The notes beneath the pieces are model-generated. The model was not told the origin of the DNA and ran no database searches. It worked only from the letters and a program-made list of their open reading frames with translations. The translations under genes and the position numbers were made by a program. This document shows, piece by piece, positions 1 through 6,130 of a DNA stretch of 6,433 nucleotides (within the stretch, counting starts at the first letter, position 1; each line of letters begins with the position of its first letter). Origin of the DNA: Lachnospiraceae bacterium (lineage in GTDB: Bacteria; Bacillota; Clostridia; Lachnospirales; Lachnospiraceae); the NCBI GenBank assembly GCA_017651385.1, contig JAGCCY010000252.1, positions 1 to 6,433 of the forward strand. Reading direction: 5' to 3'.

Positions 1-43
1 AAGTATAATCTTTTTCTTTATAGACGTTAATGATACCGTTCAT
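1..43 (-). CDS. truB: TruB tRNA pseudouridine-55 synthase, N-terminal fragment (cut by window edge)
   Basis: Only the first 14 codons are inside the window. They read MNGIINVYKEKDYT, which matches the very conserved opening of bacterial TruB (MNGIINVYKE, normally followed by the G-x-TS segment). TruB converts uridine 55 of the tRNA T-loop to pseudouridine in the cytoplasm. The ATG at 43-41 is preceded by GGGAG at 55-51 with a 7-base spacer, which fixes the start. It follows nrnA in the same direction, separated by an intrinsic terminator, so its expression may be partly independent of the upstream cluster. The catalytic Asp and all later domains lie outside the window. The identification rests on the N-terminal signature plus the usual rbfA/nrnA/truB neighbourhood. 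Confidence 0.88.
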   Translation of the reverse strand, partial: MNGIINVYKEKDYT

Positions 44-50
44 CTTATAT

Positions 51-55
51 CTCCC
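51..55 (-). promoter_or_regulatory. Ribosome-binding site of truB
   Basis: GGGAG lies 7 bases before the ATG at 43-41. It is a good match to the anti-Shine-Dalgarno and gives truB its own initiation site downstream of the terminator. Confidence 0.7.
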
Positions 56-66
56 AACCGCTTTCT

Positions 67-95
67 ATCTTATCCTATTTGCGCCTTTAAAACAA
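67..95 (-). promoter_or_regulatory. Possible weak sigma-A promoter for truB
   Basis: On the minus strand TTGTTT (95-90) is followed after exactly 17 bases by TAAGAT (72-67). These match 3 of 6 bases in the -35 box (TTG) and 4 of 6 in the -10 box of the vegetative consensus. Transcription would begin near 60, leaving a leader of under 20 bases before truB. The -35 box falls inside the U-tail of the preceding terminator. Matches this weak occur by chance in AT-rich intergenic DNA, so this is a hypothesis. It is attractive mainly because something must express truB if the terminator is efficient. Confidence 0.27.
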
Positions 96-128
96 CAAAG
101 GCCCGGAACACGAATGTTCCAGGCCTTT
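86..128 (-). terminator. Intrinsic terminator after nrnA (UUCG-loop hairpin)
   Basis: Read on the minus strand, arm AAAGGCCTGGAACA (128-115) and arm TGTTCCGGGCCTTT (110-97) flank the tetraloop TTCG (114-111). In RNA all 14 positions pair, with a single U-G wobble at 121/104. The downstream arm runs into a U-rich tail (UUUGUUGUUUU, 99-89). The hairpin starts 5 bases after the nrnA stop codon at 136-134. On the plus strand the same palindrome has a C-A mismatch at 104/121 but is followed by seven T residues, so it could also stop transcripts coming from the other side. The fully paired minus-strand form, and the lack of any plus-strand gene here, make the minus strand the main direction. Confidence 0.85.
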
Positions 129-133
129 TTTAC

Positions 134-1081
134 TTATTTAAGCTGTGCCTCGATCTCGGCCGCTATATTGTTGACCGCATCGTAGAAGCTTCCTCTCATC
201 GTACATCCGGCAGCTCTTATATGACCGCCTCCGCCGAACTTTGCCGCTATCTTTGACACATCTACTTTTCCGCCCGCACGAAGGCTTACCTTGTATTCCA
301 TCGTCGCAAGCTGGTACATGAAGATCGAAACCTCAACGCCTCTAATATATCTTAACTGGTTTACGATACCGTCAAGATCGTAAGGCTCAACCTGATAGAA
401 CTCCATCATCTTTCTGTCCACACAGCTTACGGATACCTTACCGTCAAGCATAAGAAAGCTTTCAAGCAAAGCCCTTCCCAATATCTGCGACTGAAGATAC
501 GTCTTTTCATAAAACGTCGAATGGATGAGCGCGGGAAAATCAAAACCGTATTTTATGAGCTCGGACGTTGTGACAAGCGTCTTCGGTGATACGCATGAAT
601 ACTGTAAAACTCCGGTGTCGTGGATGATACCGATATAGAGCGCCTTGGCAATCTCGATATCAAGCTTATCCTTATCAAGAACATCATACACAAGCTCGCT
701 TGCGCTTGAAGCATCCGCATCAATGTAGTTAACGTCACCGTCACCTGAGTTTGTGATGTGATGGTCGATGTTTATCGTTTTCTTTGCCTTATCAAAGATC
801 TTTTCGGCGGCACCGAGTCTGTCTTTTGAACAGTCAATGCATATAAAGGCATCAAACTCTCTGTCTACGTCTTCTGCCGGCTCTATCTTATCTATGTCCT
901 TGATGACATCAAAAATGTCGGCCGGCTTTTCAAGATAAATATGCGTATCGATATCGGGCATATTCTTACGTAAGTACAGATATACCGCCATCGTACTGCC
1001 CACACAGTCTCCGTCGGGACGGATATGACCGCTTACGGCAACGCTCTTTAATCCTTTAAGTTCATCTTTCAGATTCATCAT
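134..1081 (-). CDS. nrnA: DHH/DHHA1 family phosphoesterase, NrnA-like (nanoRNase / pAp or pApA phosphatase)
   Basis: The protein has 315 residues, close to the usual length of NrnA (YtqI). The metal-binding DHH domain is intact: motif I HIRPDGD (19-25), the aspartate of motif II in CIDCS (81-85), motif III DHH (106-108) and motif IV HD (154-155). The C-terminal DHHA1 substrate-binding domain carries GGGGHIRAAG (283-292). NrnA-type enzymes are Mn-dependent and degrade RNA of about 2-5 nt; many also dephosphorylate pAp, and actinobacterial relatives act on c-di-AMP or pApA. The exact substrate here cannot be read from sequence. Start: an in-frame TAA at 1093-1091 lies just upstream, so initiation must be at one of the paired ATGs at 1081 or 1078. 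No strong Shine-Dalgarno is at the right distance (GAGG at 1100-1097 is 15 bases away). The 20-base overlap with the end of rbfA therefore suggests translational coupling. A terminator follows directly. Confidence 0.9.
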   Translation of the reverse strand: MMNLKDELKGLKSVAVSGHIRPDGDCVGSTMAVYLYLRKNMPDIDTHIYLEKPADIFDVIKDIDKIEPAEDVDREFDAFICIDCSKDRLGAAEKIFDKAKKTINIDHHITNSGDGDVNYIDADASSASELVYDVLDKDKLDIEIAKALYIGIIHDTGVLQYSCVSPKTLVTTSELIKYGFDFPALIHSTFYEKTYLQSQILGRALLESFLMLDGKVSVSCVDRKMMEFYQVEPYDLDGIVNQLRYIRGVEVSIFMYQLATMEYKVSLRAGGKVDVSKIAAKFGGGGHIRAAGCTMRGSFYDAVNNIAAEIEAQLK

Positions 1082-1436
1082 CCGATTTGTTTACATCCTC
1101 TATCAATTTGGTCATGTTAACGCCGTATTCGATCGAATTGTCCATAATAAATGTTATGGAAGGCGTGTTACGTAAGTTGATCCTTCTTGCAAGCTCTCTT
1201 TTTATAAAACCTTCCGCGCTCTTAAGCCCCTGATATGTGGACTTTCTGGCCTCATCATCGCCAAGCACGCTTATATACGCTTTACAGGTCTTAAGATCGG
1301 GAGCAACCTCAACCGCCAATACACTTGTAAGGGGATTGATGCGGGGATCTTTGATCTCCCCGCTTCTTATGAGGTTGGCAAGCTCTCTGTACACCTCTTC
1401 GTTGATACGTATATTCTTTATACTGTTCTTTCTCAC
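1062..1436 (-). CDS. rbfA: Ribosome-binding factor A (30S maturation factor)
   Basis: This 124-residue protein has the normal RbfA length. It has a single KH-like fold that binds the 30S subunit near the 16S rRNA helix 1 and central pseudoknot region and helps late maturation and cold adaptation. Family signatures visible in order are RINEEVYRELANLI (10-23), DPRI (30-33), VAPDLKTCKAYISV (44-57), LKSAEGFIKRELARRINLR (71-89, where SAEG takes the place of the KH GxxG), and the end block DNSIEYG (99-105). A short charged tail follows (KSDDESER). The start is GTG at 1436-1434; its G is the last base of the infB stop TAG, a one-base overlap typical of reinitiation. A GGAGG 10 bases upstream supports it. 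The 3' end overlaps nrnA by 20 bases. Confidence 0.95.
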   Translation of the reverse strand: MRKNSIKNIRINEEVYRELANLIRSGEIKDPRINPLTSVLAVEVAPDLKTCKAYISVLGDDEARKSTYQGLKSAEGFIKRELARRINLRNTPSITFIMDNSIEYGVNMTKLIEDVNKSDDESER

Positions 1437-4321
1437 TATCTGGGAACCTCCACCATCTCGTAGGCTTCGACCACATCAAGTTCCTGCATAGCGTCAAAGC
1501 CGTCAAATACGAGACCGCATTCAAAGCCTGCCTTAACTTCCTTGACATCGTCCTTAAATCTCTTTAAGGATGCAAGCTTGCCTTCGTAGATCTGCTCGCC
1601 TTCACGGGAAATACGTACAAGGCAGTCACGCTTGAACATACCGTCAAGCACATATGAACCTGCGATGTTTCCAATCGCGGAAGCCTTGAATATCTGGCGC
1701 ACTTCTGCGTGACCCAGTACCTTTTCCTCGAAAACGGGATCGAGCATACCCTTCATGGCTGCCTGAACATCTTCGATTGCCTGGTAGATGACCTTGTAAA
1801 GCTTGATCTCCACGCCTTCGTGCTCGGCCGTTGTCTTTGCGACCGCATCGGGACGAACATTGAAACCTATGATGATCGCATTGGATGCACTTGCGAGAGT
1901 AACATCCGATTCGTTGATGGCACCTACGCCGCCATGGATACATTTAACAACAACTTCATCATCGGAAAGCTTTTCAAGCGACTGCTTGATGGCTTCAACA
2001 CTACCCTGAACATCGGCTTTGATGATGATGTTAAGCTCTTTTAAGTTACCCTCCTGGATCTTGGTAAACAGGTCGTCAAGACTCATCTTTGCCTTGATCT
2101 CGTCAAGCTTCTTTTCCTTGTTCTGAGCTATGAATGTCTCTGCAAAGCTCTTTGCCGTCTTATCGTCTTCGTGAGCGATAAATACTTCGCCCGCATTGGG
2201 CACATCATTAAGACCCAGTATCTCAACGGGGATGGACGGACCTGCGACCTTAACGTTCTTTCCCTTATCGCTTAACATCGCCCTTACCTTACCGTGACAT
2301 GCACCGGCCGAGATAAAGTCACCGACCTTAAGAGTACCCTTCTGTACGAGTACGGTCGCAACGGGACCGCGTCCCTTATCAAGCTCTGCCTCTACCACAA
2401 GACCCCTTGCCTTACGCTTGGGATTGGCCTTAAGTTCCATGATATCCGCCGTAAGAAGGATGGTCTCAAGAAGATCGTCGATACCGTCCCCTCTCTTTGC
2501 GGAGATATTTACAAATTCTGTGCTTCCGCCCCAATCCGTAGGGATGAGCTCGTACTCGGTGAGTTCCTGCTTAACCTTGTCGGGATTTGCAGCGGGCTTA
2601 TCTATCTTATTTACTGCTACGATGATCTCTACTCCGGCTGCCTTGGCATGGTTGATCGCTTCAACAGTCTGAGGCATAACACCGTCATCGGCCGCTACCA
2701 CCAAAACTGCGATATCGGTTGCGTTTGCACCACGCATACGCATAGCGGTAAATGCTTCATGACCGGGGGTATCAAGGAATGTGATGTCTCGATCCTTGAC
2801 ATGAACGGTATATGCACCGATCGCCTGTGTGATACCGCCTGCCTCGCGGTCTGTGACGTTGGTCTTTCTTATGGCATCAAGGAGTGATGTCTTACCGTGA
2901 TCGACGTGACCCATTACGCAGACTACCGGAGGTCTTGTAACCATGTTCTCTTCGGACTCTTCATCTTCTTTAAGGAGTTCCTCGATAACATCGACCTTAA
3001 CGGCCCTCTCGCAGATGATCTCATAATCGATCGCTATATTTTCAGCCTCTTCAAAGCTTATCTCGGAGTTAACGTTGACAACCTGACCCTGTAAGAAAAG
3101 CTTCTTAACTATCTGTGCGGGCTGGATCTTCATCTTGTCGGCAAGATCTTTGATGGTTATCGTATCATCGACGGTGATGACCTTGATCACTTCTTCTTCG
3201 ACCTCAACCTTCTTTTCGGGCTTTATAAACTTACCCGTACGACGCTTCATTGCAAGCGTCTCTTCGTCGTCCTGCATTAAGAAATCACGATTCTTTCTGT
3301 TGTCTCTTTCCTGATTTCTGCGCTTATCGGACTGCTTTCTTTCAACGTCTTTATTGTCGTAATTCTTATTCTTGTATTTATCGTCTCTTCTTGAATTACC
3401 GCCGGGTGCGGGTGCTGCCTGAGGACCTGCAAACGATATACGGCTTCCGCCCTGAGGACGTTCTCTTCTGTCGCCCTGCGGACGATTTCCCTGTCCCTGA
3501 CGGTCCTTATTAAATGCCGGACGGTCTCCGCCCTGCATGGGTCTTCTGTCACCCTGGGGACGTTCTCTTCTCTCGCCCTGCGGTCTGTCGGAAACGTCTT
3601 TTCTTTCGGGACGCTCTGTCCTTTCGGGTCTTTCCGCATGATCGGCCCTCTCCTGTCTTTGCGGTCTCTCTGTATGGATATCCTTTAAGAATTCTCTCTT
3701 GGGTGCCTGATCCTCGGTATGTTCTTTAACAGGTGCCGTGCTTTCCGGCTTAACATCCTGTGCATCCGCTGCGTTATTGCGGATCCTGTTAAGTGCTTCG
3801 GGACGGACTCTTACAAGCTGCGGAGCAGCATATGCATTACCCGAGATCGTACGGCTTCCGTTACTTCCCTGGTTTGGACGTCTGTCCTGATTCTGCGGAC
3901 GGTTCTGATCGGGTCTTTGACGTCTGTCCTGATTGTTTCCCTGAGGACGCTGTCCGGGCATATTTGAATTGTGCGGATTGCTTACAAATATGATCTTCTT
4001 TTTCTTCGGAACTTCACCCTGTGCATTTTCCTTTGCGGGAGCCGGTCTTTTTTCAACGGGCTTTCCTTCAGCCTTTAAAGCCTCTTTTGCGGGAGCTTCT
4101 TTTACGGGAGTCTCAGCCTTTGCGGGCTTCTTTTCCTCCTCGGTCTTCTCCGGCTTTTCGGCCTTTTTTGCAAACTTTTTCTTTACAAGCTCGACCGCAT
4201 CATCTTCTATGGAGGACTGTGCGGCCTTTGCTTCTATGCCCTTCTCTGCAAGAAAATCAATGATATCCTTGGATTTTATATCAAGTTCTTTTGCCAACTC
4301 ATGTACTTTCATTTTCGCCAT
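1436..4321 (-). CDS. infB: Translation initiation factor IF-2
   Basis: This 961-residue GTPase places formyl-Met-tRNA on the 30S subunit and promotes subunit joining. Residues 1-50 form an IF2_N helical module, and a second IF2_N-like module lies at about 377-440. Between them is a long disordered linker: Lys/Glu/Pro/Ala-rich to about 107, then Arg/Pro/Gln/Gly/Asp-rich to about 350. The G domain has all motifs: GHVDHGKT (471-478), GGITQ (495-499), DTPGH (517-521), NKID (571-574) and SAK (607-609). Domains II (about 636-730) and III (about 755-850) follow. The C-terminal fMet-tRNA-binding part is complete, with FECG (933-936) near the end. The ATG at 4321 follows GGAGGAG (4337-4331) by 9 bases and gives the usual MAKMKV opening. 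ylxQ ends 6 bases upstream, and the stop is shared with the rbfA start. The linker makes it longer than B. subtilis IF2 (about 716 residues); otherwise it is ordinary. Confidence 0.98.
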   Translation of the reverse strand: MAKMKVHELAKELDIKSKDIIDFLAEKGIEAKAAQSSIEDDAVELVKKKFAKKAEKPEKTEEEKKPAKAETPVKEAPAKEALKAEGKPVEKRPAPAKENAQGEVPKKKKIIFVSNPHNSNMPGQRPQGNNQDRRQRPDQNRPQNQDRRPNQGSNGSRTISGNAYAAPQLVRVRPEALNRIRNNAADAQDVKPESTAPVKEHTEDQAPKREFLKDIHTERPQRQERADHAERPERTERPERKDVSDRPQGERRERPQGDRRPMQGGDRPAFNKDRQGQGNRPQGDRRERPQGGSRISFAGPQAAPAPGGNSRRDDKYKNKNYDNKDVERKQSDKRRNQERDNRKNRDFLMQDDEETLAMKRRTGKFIKPEKKVEVEEEVIKVITVDDTITIKDLADKMKIQPAQIVKKLFLQGQVVNVNSEISFEEAENIAIDYEIICERAVKVDVIEELLKEDEESEENMVTRPPVVCVMGHVDHGKTSLLDAIRKTNVTDREAGGITQAIGAYTVHVKDRDITFLDTPGHEAFTAMRMRGANATDIAVLVVAADDGVMPQTVEAINHAKAAGVEIIVAVNKIDKPAANPDKVKQELTEYELIPTDWGGSTEFVNISAKRGDGIDDLLETILLTADIMELKANPKRKARGLVVEAELDKGRGPVATVLVQKGTLKVGDFISAGACHGKVRAMLSDKGKNVKVAGPSIPVEILGLNDVPNAGEVFIAHEDDKTAKSFAETFIAQNKEKKLDEIKAKMSLDDLFTKIQEGNLKELNIIIKADVQGSVEAIKQSLEKLSDDEVVVKCIHGGVGAINESDVTLASASNAIIIGFNVRPDAVAKTTAEHEGVEIKLYKVIYQAIEDVQAAMKGMLDPVFEEKVLGHAEVRQIFKASAIGNIAGSYVLDGMFKRDCLVRISREGEQIYEGKLASLKRFKDDVKEVKAGFECGLVFDGFDAMQELDVVEAYEMVEVPR
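1447..1451 (-). promoter_or_regulatory. Ribosome-binding site for the GTG start of rbfA, inside infB
   Basis: GGAGG lies within the last codons of infB with a 10-base spacer to GTG at 1436. It justifies the non-ATG start and the TAGTG stop/start fusion. Confidence 0.75.
3272..3966 (-). repeat. Low-complexity RPQG/ERPER repeat region encoding the IF2 linker
   Basis: Codons 119-350 of infB are rich in Arg, Pro, Gln, Gly, Asn and Asp, with RPQG recurring at residues 125, 246, 254, 280 and 288 and an [11 protein letters not shown] run near 230-240. At the DNA level, 3451-3481 and 3553-3583 are near-identical direct repeats of 31 bases with two mismatches, 102 bases (34 codons) apart. They encode RPQG(E/D)RRERPQG twice. 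This looks like an in-frame duplication within a disordered linker. The reading frame stays open throughout. Confidence 0.8.
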
Positions 4322-4327
4322 ATTTCA

Positions 4328-4651
4328 CTACTCCTCCGAATTTTCCTCTGACAGTTTTAACAGTTTCTCTAAGGATGATGCAAAGCCTTCATCACATACG
4401 GCCAGCACGGCACGCTCTTCGCGTCCTATCGCCGCCGCCAGCACTTCTTTTGTGCCGTATTCGTAAATATCCGTTTCGTAAAACGAACACATATCATTAA
4501 ACTTTTTCTTTGTATTGGCCGACGCATCCTTGGCCAGAATGACCAGATATGCCTCACAGCCTTTTACTGCGCTCTCAACGGCAAACTCGCCGCTTTTAAG
4601 CCTCCCTGCTTTCTGACACAGGCCCAGCATCGATAAAATCTTATTCCTCAA
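4328..4651 (-). CDS. ylxQ: YlxQ, L7Ae/L30e-family RNA-binding protein
   Basis: This is a 107-residue member of the small L7Ae-like proteins found between nusA and infB in Firmicutes. The N-terminal block ILSMLGLCQKAGRLKSGE (5-22) is the family signature, including the basic/Gly segment that contacts kink-turn RNA in the related YbxF and L7Ae. The alternating beta/alpha pattern (YLVILAKDAS, then RAVLAVCDEGFA) fits the fold. The C-terminus is acidic (KLSEENSEE). Role in the cell: an RNA-binding ribosome- or RNase-associated accessory protein; the precise target is unknown. The start is TTG at 4651-4649, overlapping the end of ylxR by 11 bases. It is supported by AAGGAG (4667-4662) with a 10-base spacer and by the N-terminal match. 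The next Met (residue 8) would cut into the conserved block. The stop lies 6 bases before infB and inside the infB ribosome-binding region. Confidence 0.92.
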   Translation of the reverse strand: MRNKILSMLGLCQKAGRLKSGEFAVESAVKGCEAYLVILAKDASANTKKKFNDMCSFYETDIYEYGTKEVLAAAIGREERAVLAVCDEGFASSLEKLLKLSEENSEE

Positions 4652-4910
4652 ATGCCTCTGACTCCTTTATCAAACTGTTGTATACATCTTCGGGGATGGC
4701 AACCTTAAATGCGCGCTCAAAGCCTTTGTTTTTGCATGCCTTTTTAAGACACTCCCGCTTCCTGCATATATATGTGCCTCTTCCGTTCGCCTTGCCCTTA
4801 AAATCGATCGTGATCTCGCCTTCTTTGGTATGTACGACTCTTATAAGCGTACGCTTATCTTTCCTCTCACCGCAGCCGACACACTGTCTTAAAGGAATTT
4901 TCTTTTCCAT
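4641..4910 (-). CDS. ylxR: YlxR / RnpM family RNA-binding protein
   Basis: This small basic protein (89 residues from the chosen start) carries the DUF448/YlxR signatures: IPLRQCVGC (5-13), LIRVV (22-26), GRGTYIC (43-49) and a C-terminal Lys/Arg-rich helix region ending FERAF. Members bind RNA; in B. subtilis the protein has been renamed RnpM because it binds and modulates RNase P. Four cysteines, CxxC (10, 13) and CxxxxC (49, 54), could form a metal site. Start choice: a TTG at 4916 overlaps the nusA stop (TTGA), but GAGG at 4921-4918 is only one base from it. The same GAGG is 7 bases from ATG at 4910, which also gives the family-like MEKKIPLR opening, so ATG 4910 is preferred. It lies 2 bases after the nusA stop and overlaps ylxQ by 11 bases. 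Confidence 0.92.
   Translation of the reverse strand: MEKKIPLRQCVGCGERKDKRTLIRVVHTKEGEITIDFKGKANGRGTYICRKRECLKKACKNKGFERAFKVAIPEDVYNSLIKESEAFEE
4662..4667 (-). promoter_or_regulatory. Ribosome-binding site for the TTG start of ylxQ, inside ylxR
   Basis: AAGGAG is 10 bases before TTG at 4651. It decides the non-ATG start and places ylxQ initiation inside the ylxR reading frame. Confidence 0.65.
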
Positions 4911-4912
4911 TC

Positions 4913-6112
4913 TCAATCCTCGCCGGAAGTCTCCTCATCGGGATTTTCATCGGTATACTCAGCGTCTTCGTATTCGCCTTCCTCATACTCGCCGTCCTCG
5001 TATTCACCGTCGTAATCCTCGTCGTATTCACCGTCTTCGTATTCGTCGATATAATCTTCATAACGGAAACCGGGAGCATCCTTAGCCTGGGTCTCCGACT
5101 TGATATCGATCTTGTATCCGGTAAGTCTAGCCGCAAGTCTTGCGTTCTGTCCTTCCTTACCGATCGCAAGAGACAGCTGATAATCGGGCACTACGACCTT
5201 TGCGGTCTTCTCGTCCGGATCCGCAAATACCGCTACGATCTTAGCGGGGCTTAATGCGTTCTGGATAAGATTACCGGGGTTCTCGTCCCAGTTGATAACG
5301 TCGATCTTCTCGCCTCTTAACTCCTCAACGATCGCATTTACTCTCGCACCGTTCATACCTACGCATGCGCCTACAGCGTCAACGTTGGGATTGTTCGACC
5401 ATACTGCGATCTTTGTACGGCTTCCGGCTTCACGTGCGATGGACTTGATCTCTACCGTTCCGTCCTTGATCTCGGTAACTTCAGCTTCAAAAAGACGCTT
5501 TACAAGCTCTGGATGGGTACGGCTTACAAGTACCTTGGGTCCTTTGTTCGTGTTCTTTACCTCAAGCACATAGAGCTTGATACGCTCTGTGGGACGGAAT
5601 GTTTCGGTCTTAACCTGCTCGTTCTCCATAAGTAAAGCATCGGTCTTTCCGAGATCTATGGAGATATTGTTGCCCACATAGCGCTGTACGATACCTGTTA
5701 CGATATCTTTCTCTTTTTCATAATAAATGTTATAAACAACGCTTCTTTCTTCTTCACGGATCTTCTGGGTGATGACGTTTCTTGCGTTCTGAGCCGCAAT
5801 ACGTCCGAATTCCTGTGACTTTATCTCAACCTTTACGGTATCGCCGACACCCGCATCCGCATTGATCTGTCTTGCTTCCTCAAGACCGATCTGGGTAACG
5901 GGATCCTCAACATTCTCAACAACTTCCTTCTCGGCATACAGGAAATAATCGCAGGTCTCTCTGTCAAGTTCGACCTTCATATTGTCTGCCTTTCCGAAAT
6001 GGTTCTTGCAGGCTGTAAGAAGAGAGTTCTCTATCGCATCAAACAATACCTCTCTGGGAATCTGCTTCTCCTTCTCAAGTGCGTCAAGTGCTTCAAGTAA
6101 AGCCTTATTCAT
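4913..6112 (-). CDS. nusA: Transcription termination/antitermination factor NusA
   Basis: This 399-residue protein binds RNA polymerase and nascent RNA and modulates pausing, termination and antitermination. The N-terminal RNAP-binding domain covers about 1-125, with the conserved FGRIAAQNARNVITQKIRE stretch at 102-120. The S1 domain is about 133-200 (VTGIVQRYVGNNISIDLG), ending near VSRTHP. KH1 carries GMNG (252-255) and KH2 carries GKEG (318-321) in AIGKEGQNARLAARLTG. There are no E. coli-type AR1/AR2 domains. Instead residues 351-399 form a highly acidic tail with tyrosine at regular intervals. The ATG at 6112 follows GGAGG (6126-6122) with a 9-base spacer. rimP ends 18 bases upstream and ylxR starts 2 bases after the stop. 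B. subtilis NusA is about 371 residues, so most of the extra length is the acidic tail. Confidence 0.97.
   Translation of the reverse strand: MNKALLEALDALEKEKQIPREVLFDAIENSLLTACKNHFGKADNMKVELDRETCDYFLYAEKEVVENVEDPVTQIGLEEARQINADAGVGDTVKVEIKSQEFGRIAAQNARNVITQKIREEERSVVYNIYYEKEKDIVTGIVQRYVGNNISIDLGKTDALLMENEQVKTETFRPTERIKLYVLEVKNTNKGPKVLVSRTHPELVKRLFEAEVTEIKDGTVEIKSIAREAGSRTKIAVWSNNPNVDAVGACVGMNGARVNAIVEELRGEKIDVINWDENPGNLIQNALSPAKIVAVFADPDEKTAKVVVPDYQLSLAIGKEGQNARLAARLTGYKIDIKSETQAKDAPGFRYEDYIDEYEDGEYDEDYDGEYEDGEYEEGEYEDAEYTDENPDEETSGED
4918..4921 (-). promoter_or_regulatory. Ribosome-binding site deciding the ylxR start
   Basis: GAGG in the last codons of nusA is 7 bases from ATG 4910 but only 1 base from the alternative TTG at 4916. 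It therefore favours the shorter 89-residue YlxR. Confidence 0.55.
4955..5044 (-). repeat. 15-bp-period repeat encoding the (E-[DE]-G-E-Y) tail of NusA
   Basis: Codons 357-386 of nusA encode tyrosines at 358, 363, 367, 371, 376, 381 and 386 separated by acidic residues and glycine. Clear five-residue units are EDGEY (359-363), EDGEY (372-376), EEGEY (377-381) and EDAEY (382-386). The DNA shows matching degenerate 15-base units on the plus strand (tattcgcc, tactcgcc, tattcacc with tcctcg or tcttcg between). Gain or loss of whole units by slippage would keep the frame. Confidence 0.85.
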
Positions 6113-6130
6113 TTTGGGTTTCCTCCGTTT

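Noticed and set aside
2294..2887. A 197-codon plus-strand open frame opposite infB
   Set aside because: It lies fully antisense to the conserved IF2 GTPase and domain II. It has no recognisable domain and no convincing ribosome-binding site, and its existence follows from the codon bias of infB.
2940..3275. Internal in-frame start giving a shorter IF2 (Met 349, 358 or 460), as known for E. coli infB
   Set aside because: None of these ATGs has a convincing Shine-Dalgarno at proper distance. The sequences before them are ordinary GAA/GAG codons.
3451..3583. CRISPR-like or mobile repeat suggested by the repeated GGACGTTCTCTTC units
   Set aside because: The units are in frame within infB, encode the RPQG linker, are unevenly spaced and have no unique spacers of constant length.
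3277..3639. A 120-codon Arg/Glu-rich minus-strand frame inside infB
   Set aside because: It is an alternative frame of the RPQG repeat region. Its low complexity is inherited from infB, and no start signal supports it.
3969..4466. A 165-codon plus-strand open frame rich in Phe, Ser and Ala
   Set aside because: It is the antisense image of the Lys/Glu/Ala-rich IF2 N-terminus and the end of ylxQ. The Phe/Ser/Ala composition is what Lys and Glu codons give on the opposite strand, not a membrane protein.
4914..4916. TTG start for ylxR overlapping the nusA stop (TTGA)
   Set aside because: The only Shine-Dalgarno-like GAGG is one base away, too close to work, while ATG at 4910 is ideally spaced and matches the family N-terminus.
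4867..5169. A 100-codon minus-strand frame overlapping the NusA tail and ylxR
   Set aside because: It is a shifted reading of the 15-base repeat of nusA with Thr/Arg/Asn-rich low complexity and no family resemblance.
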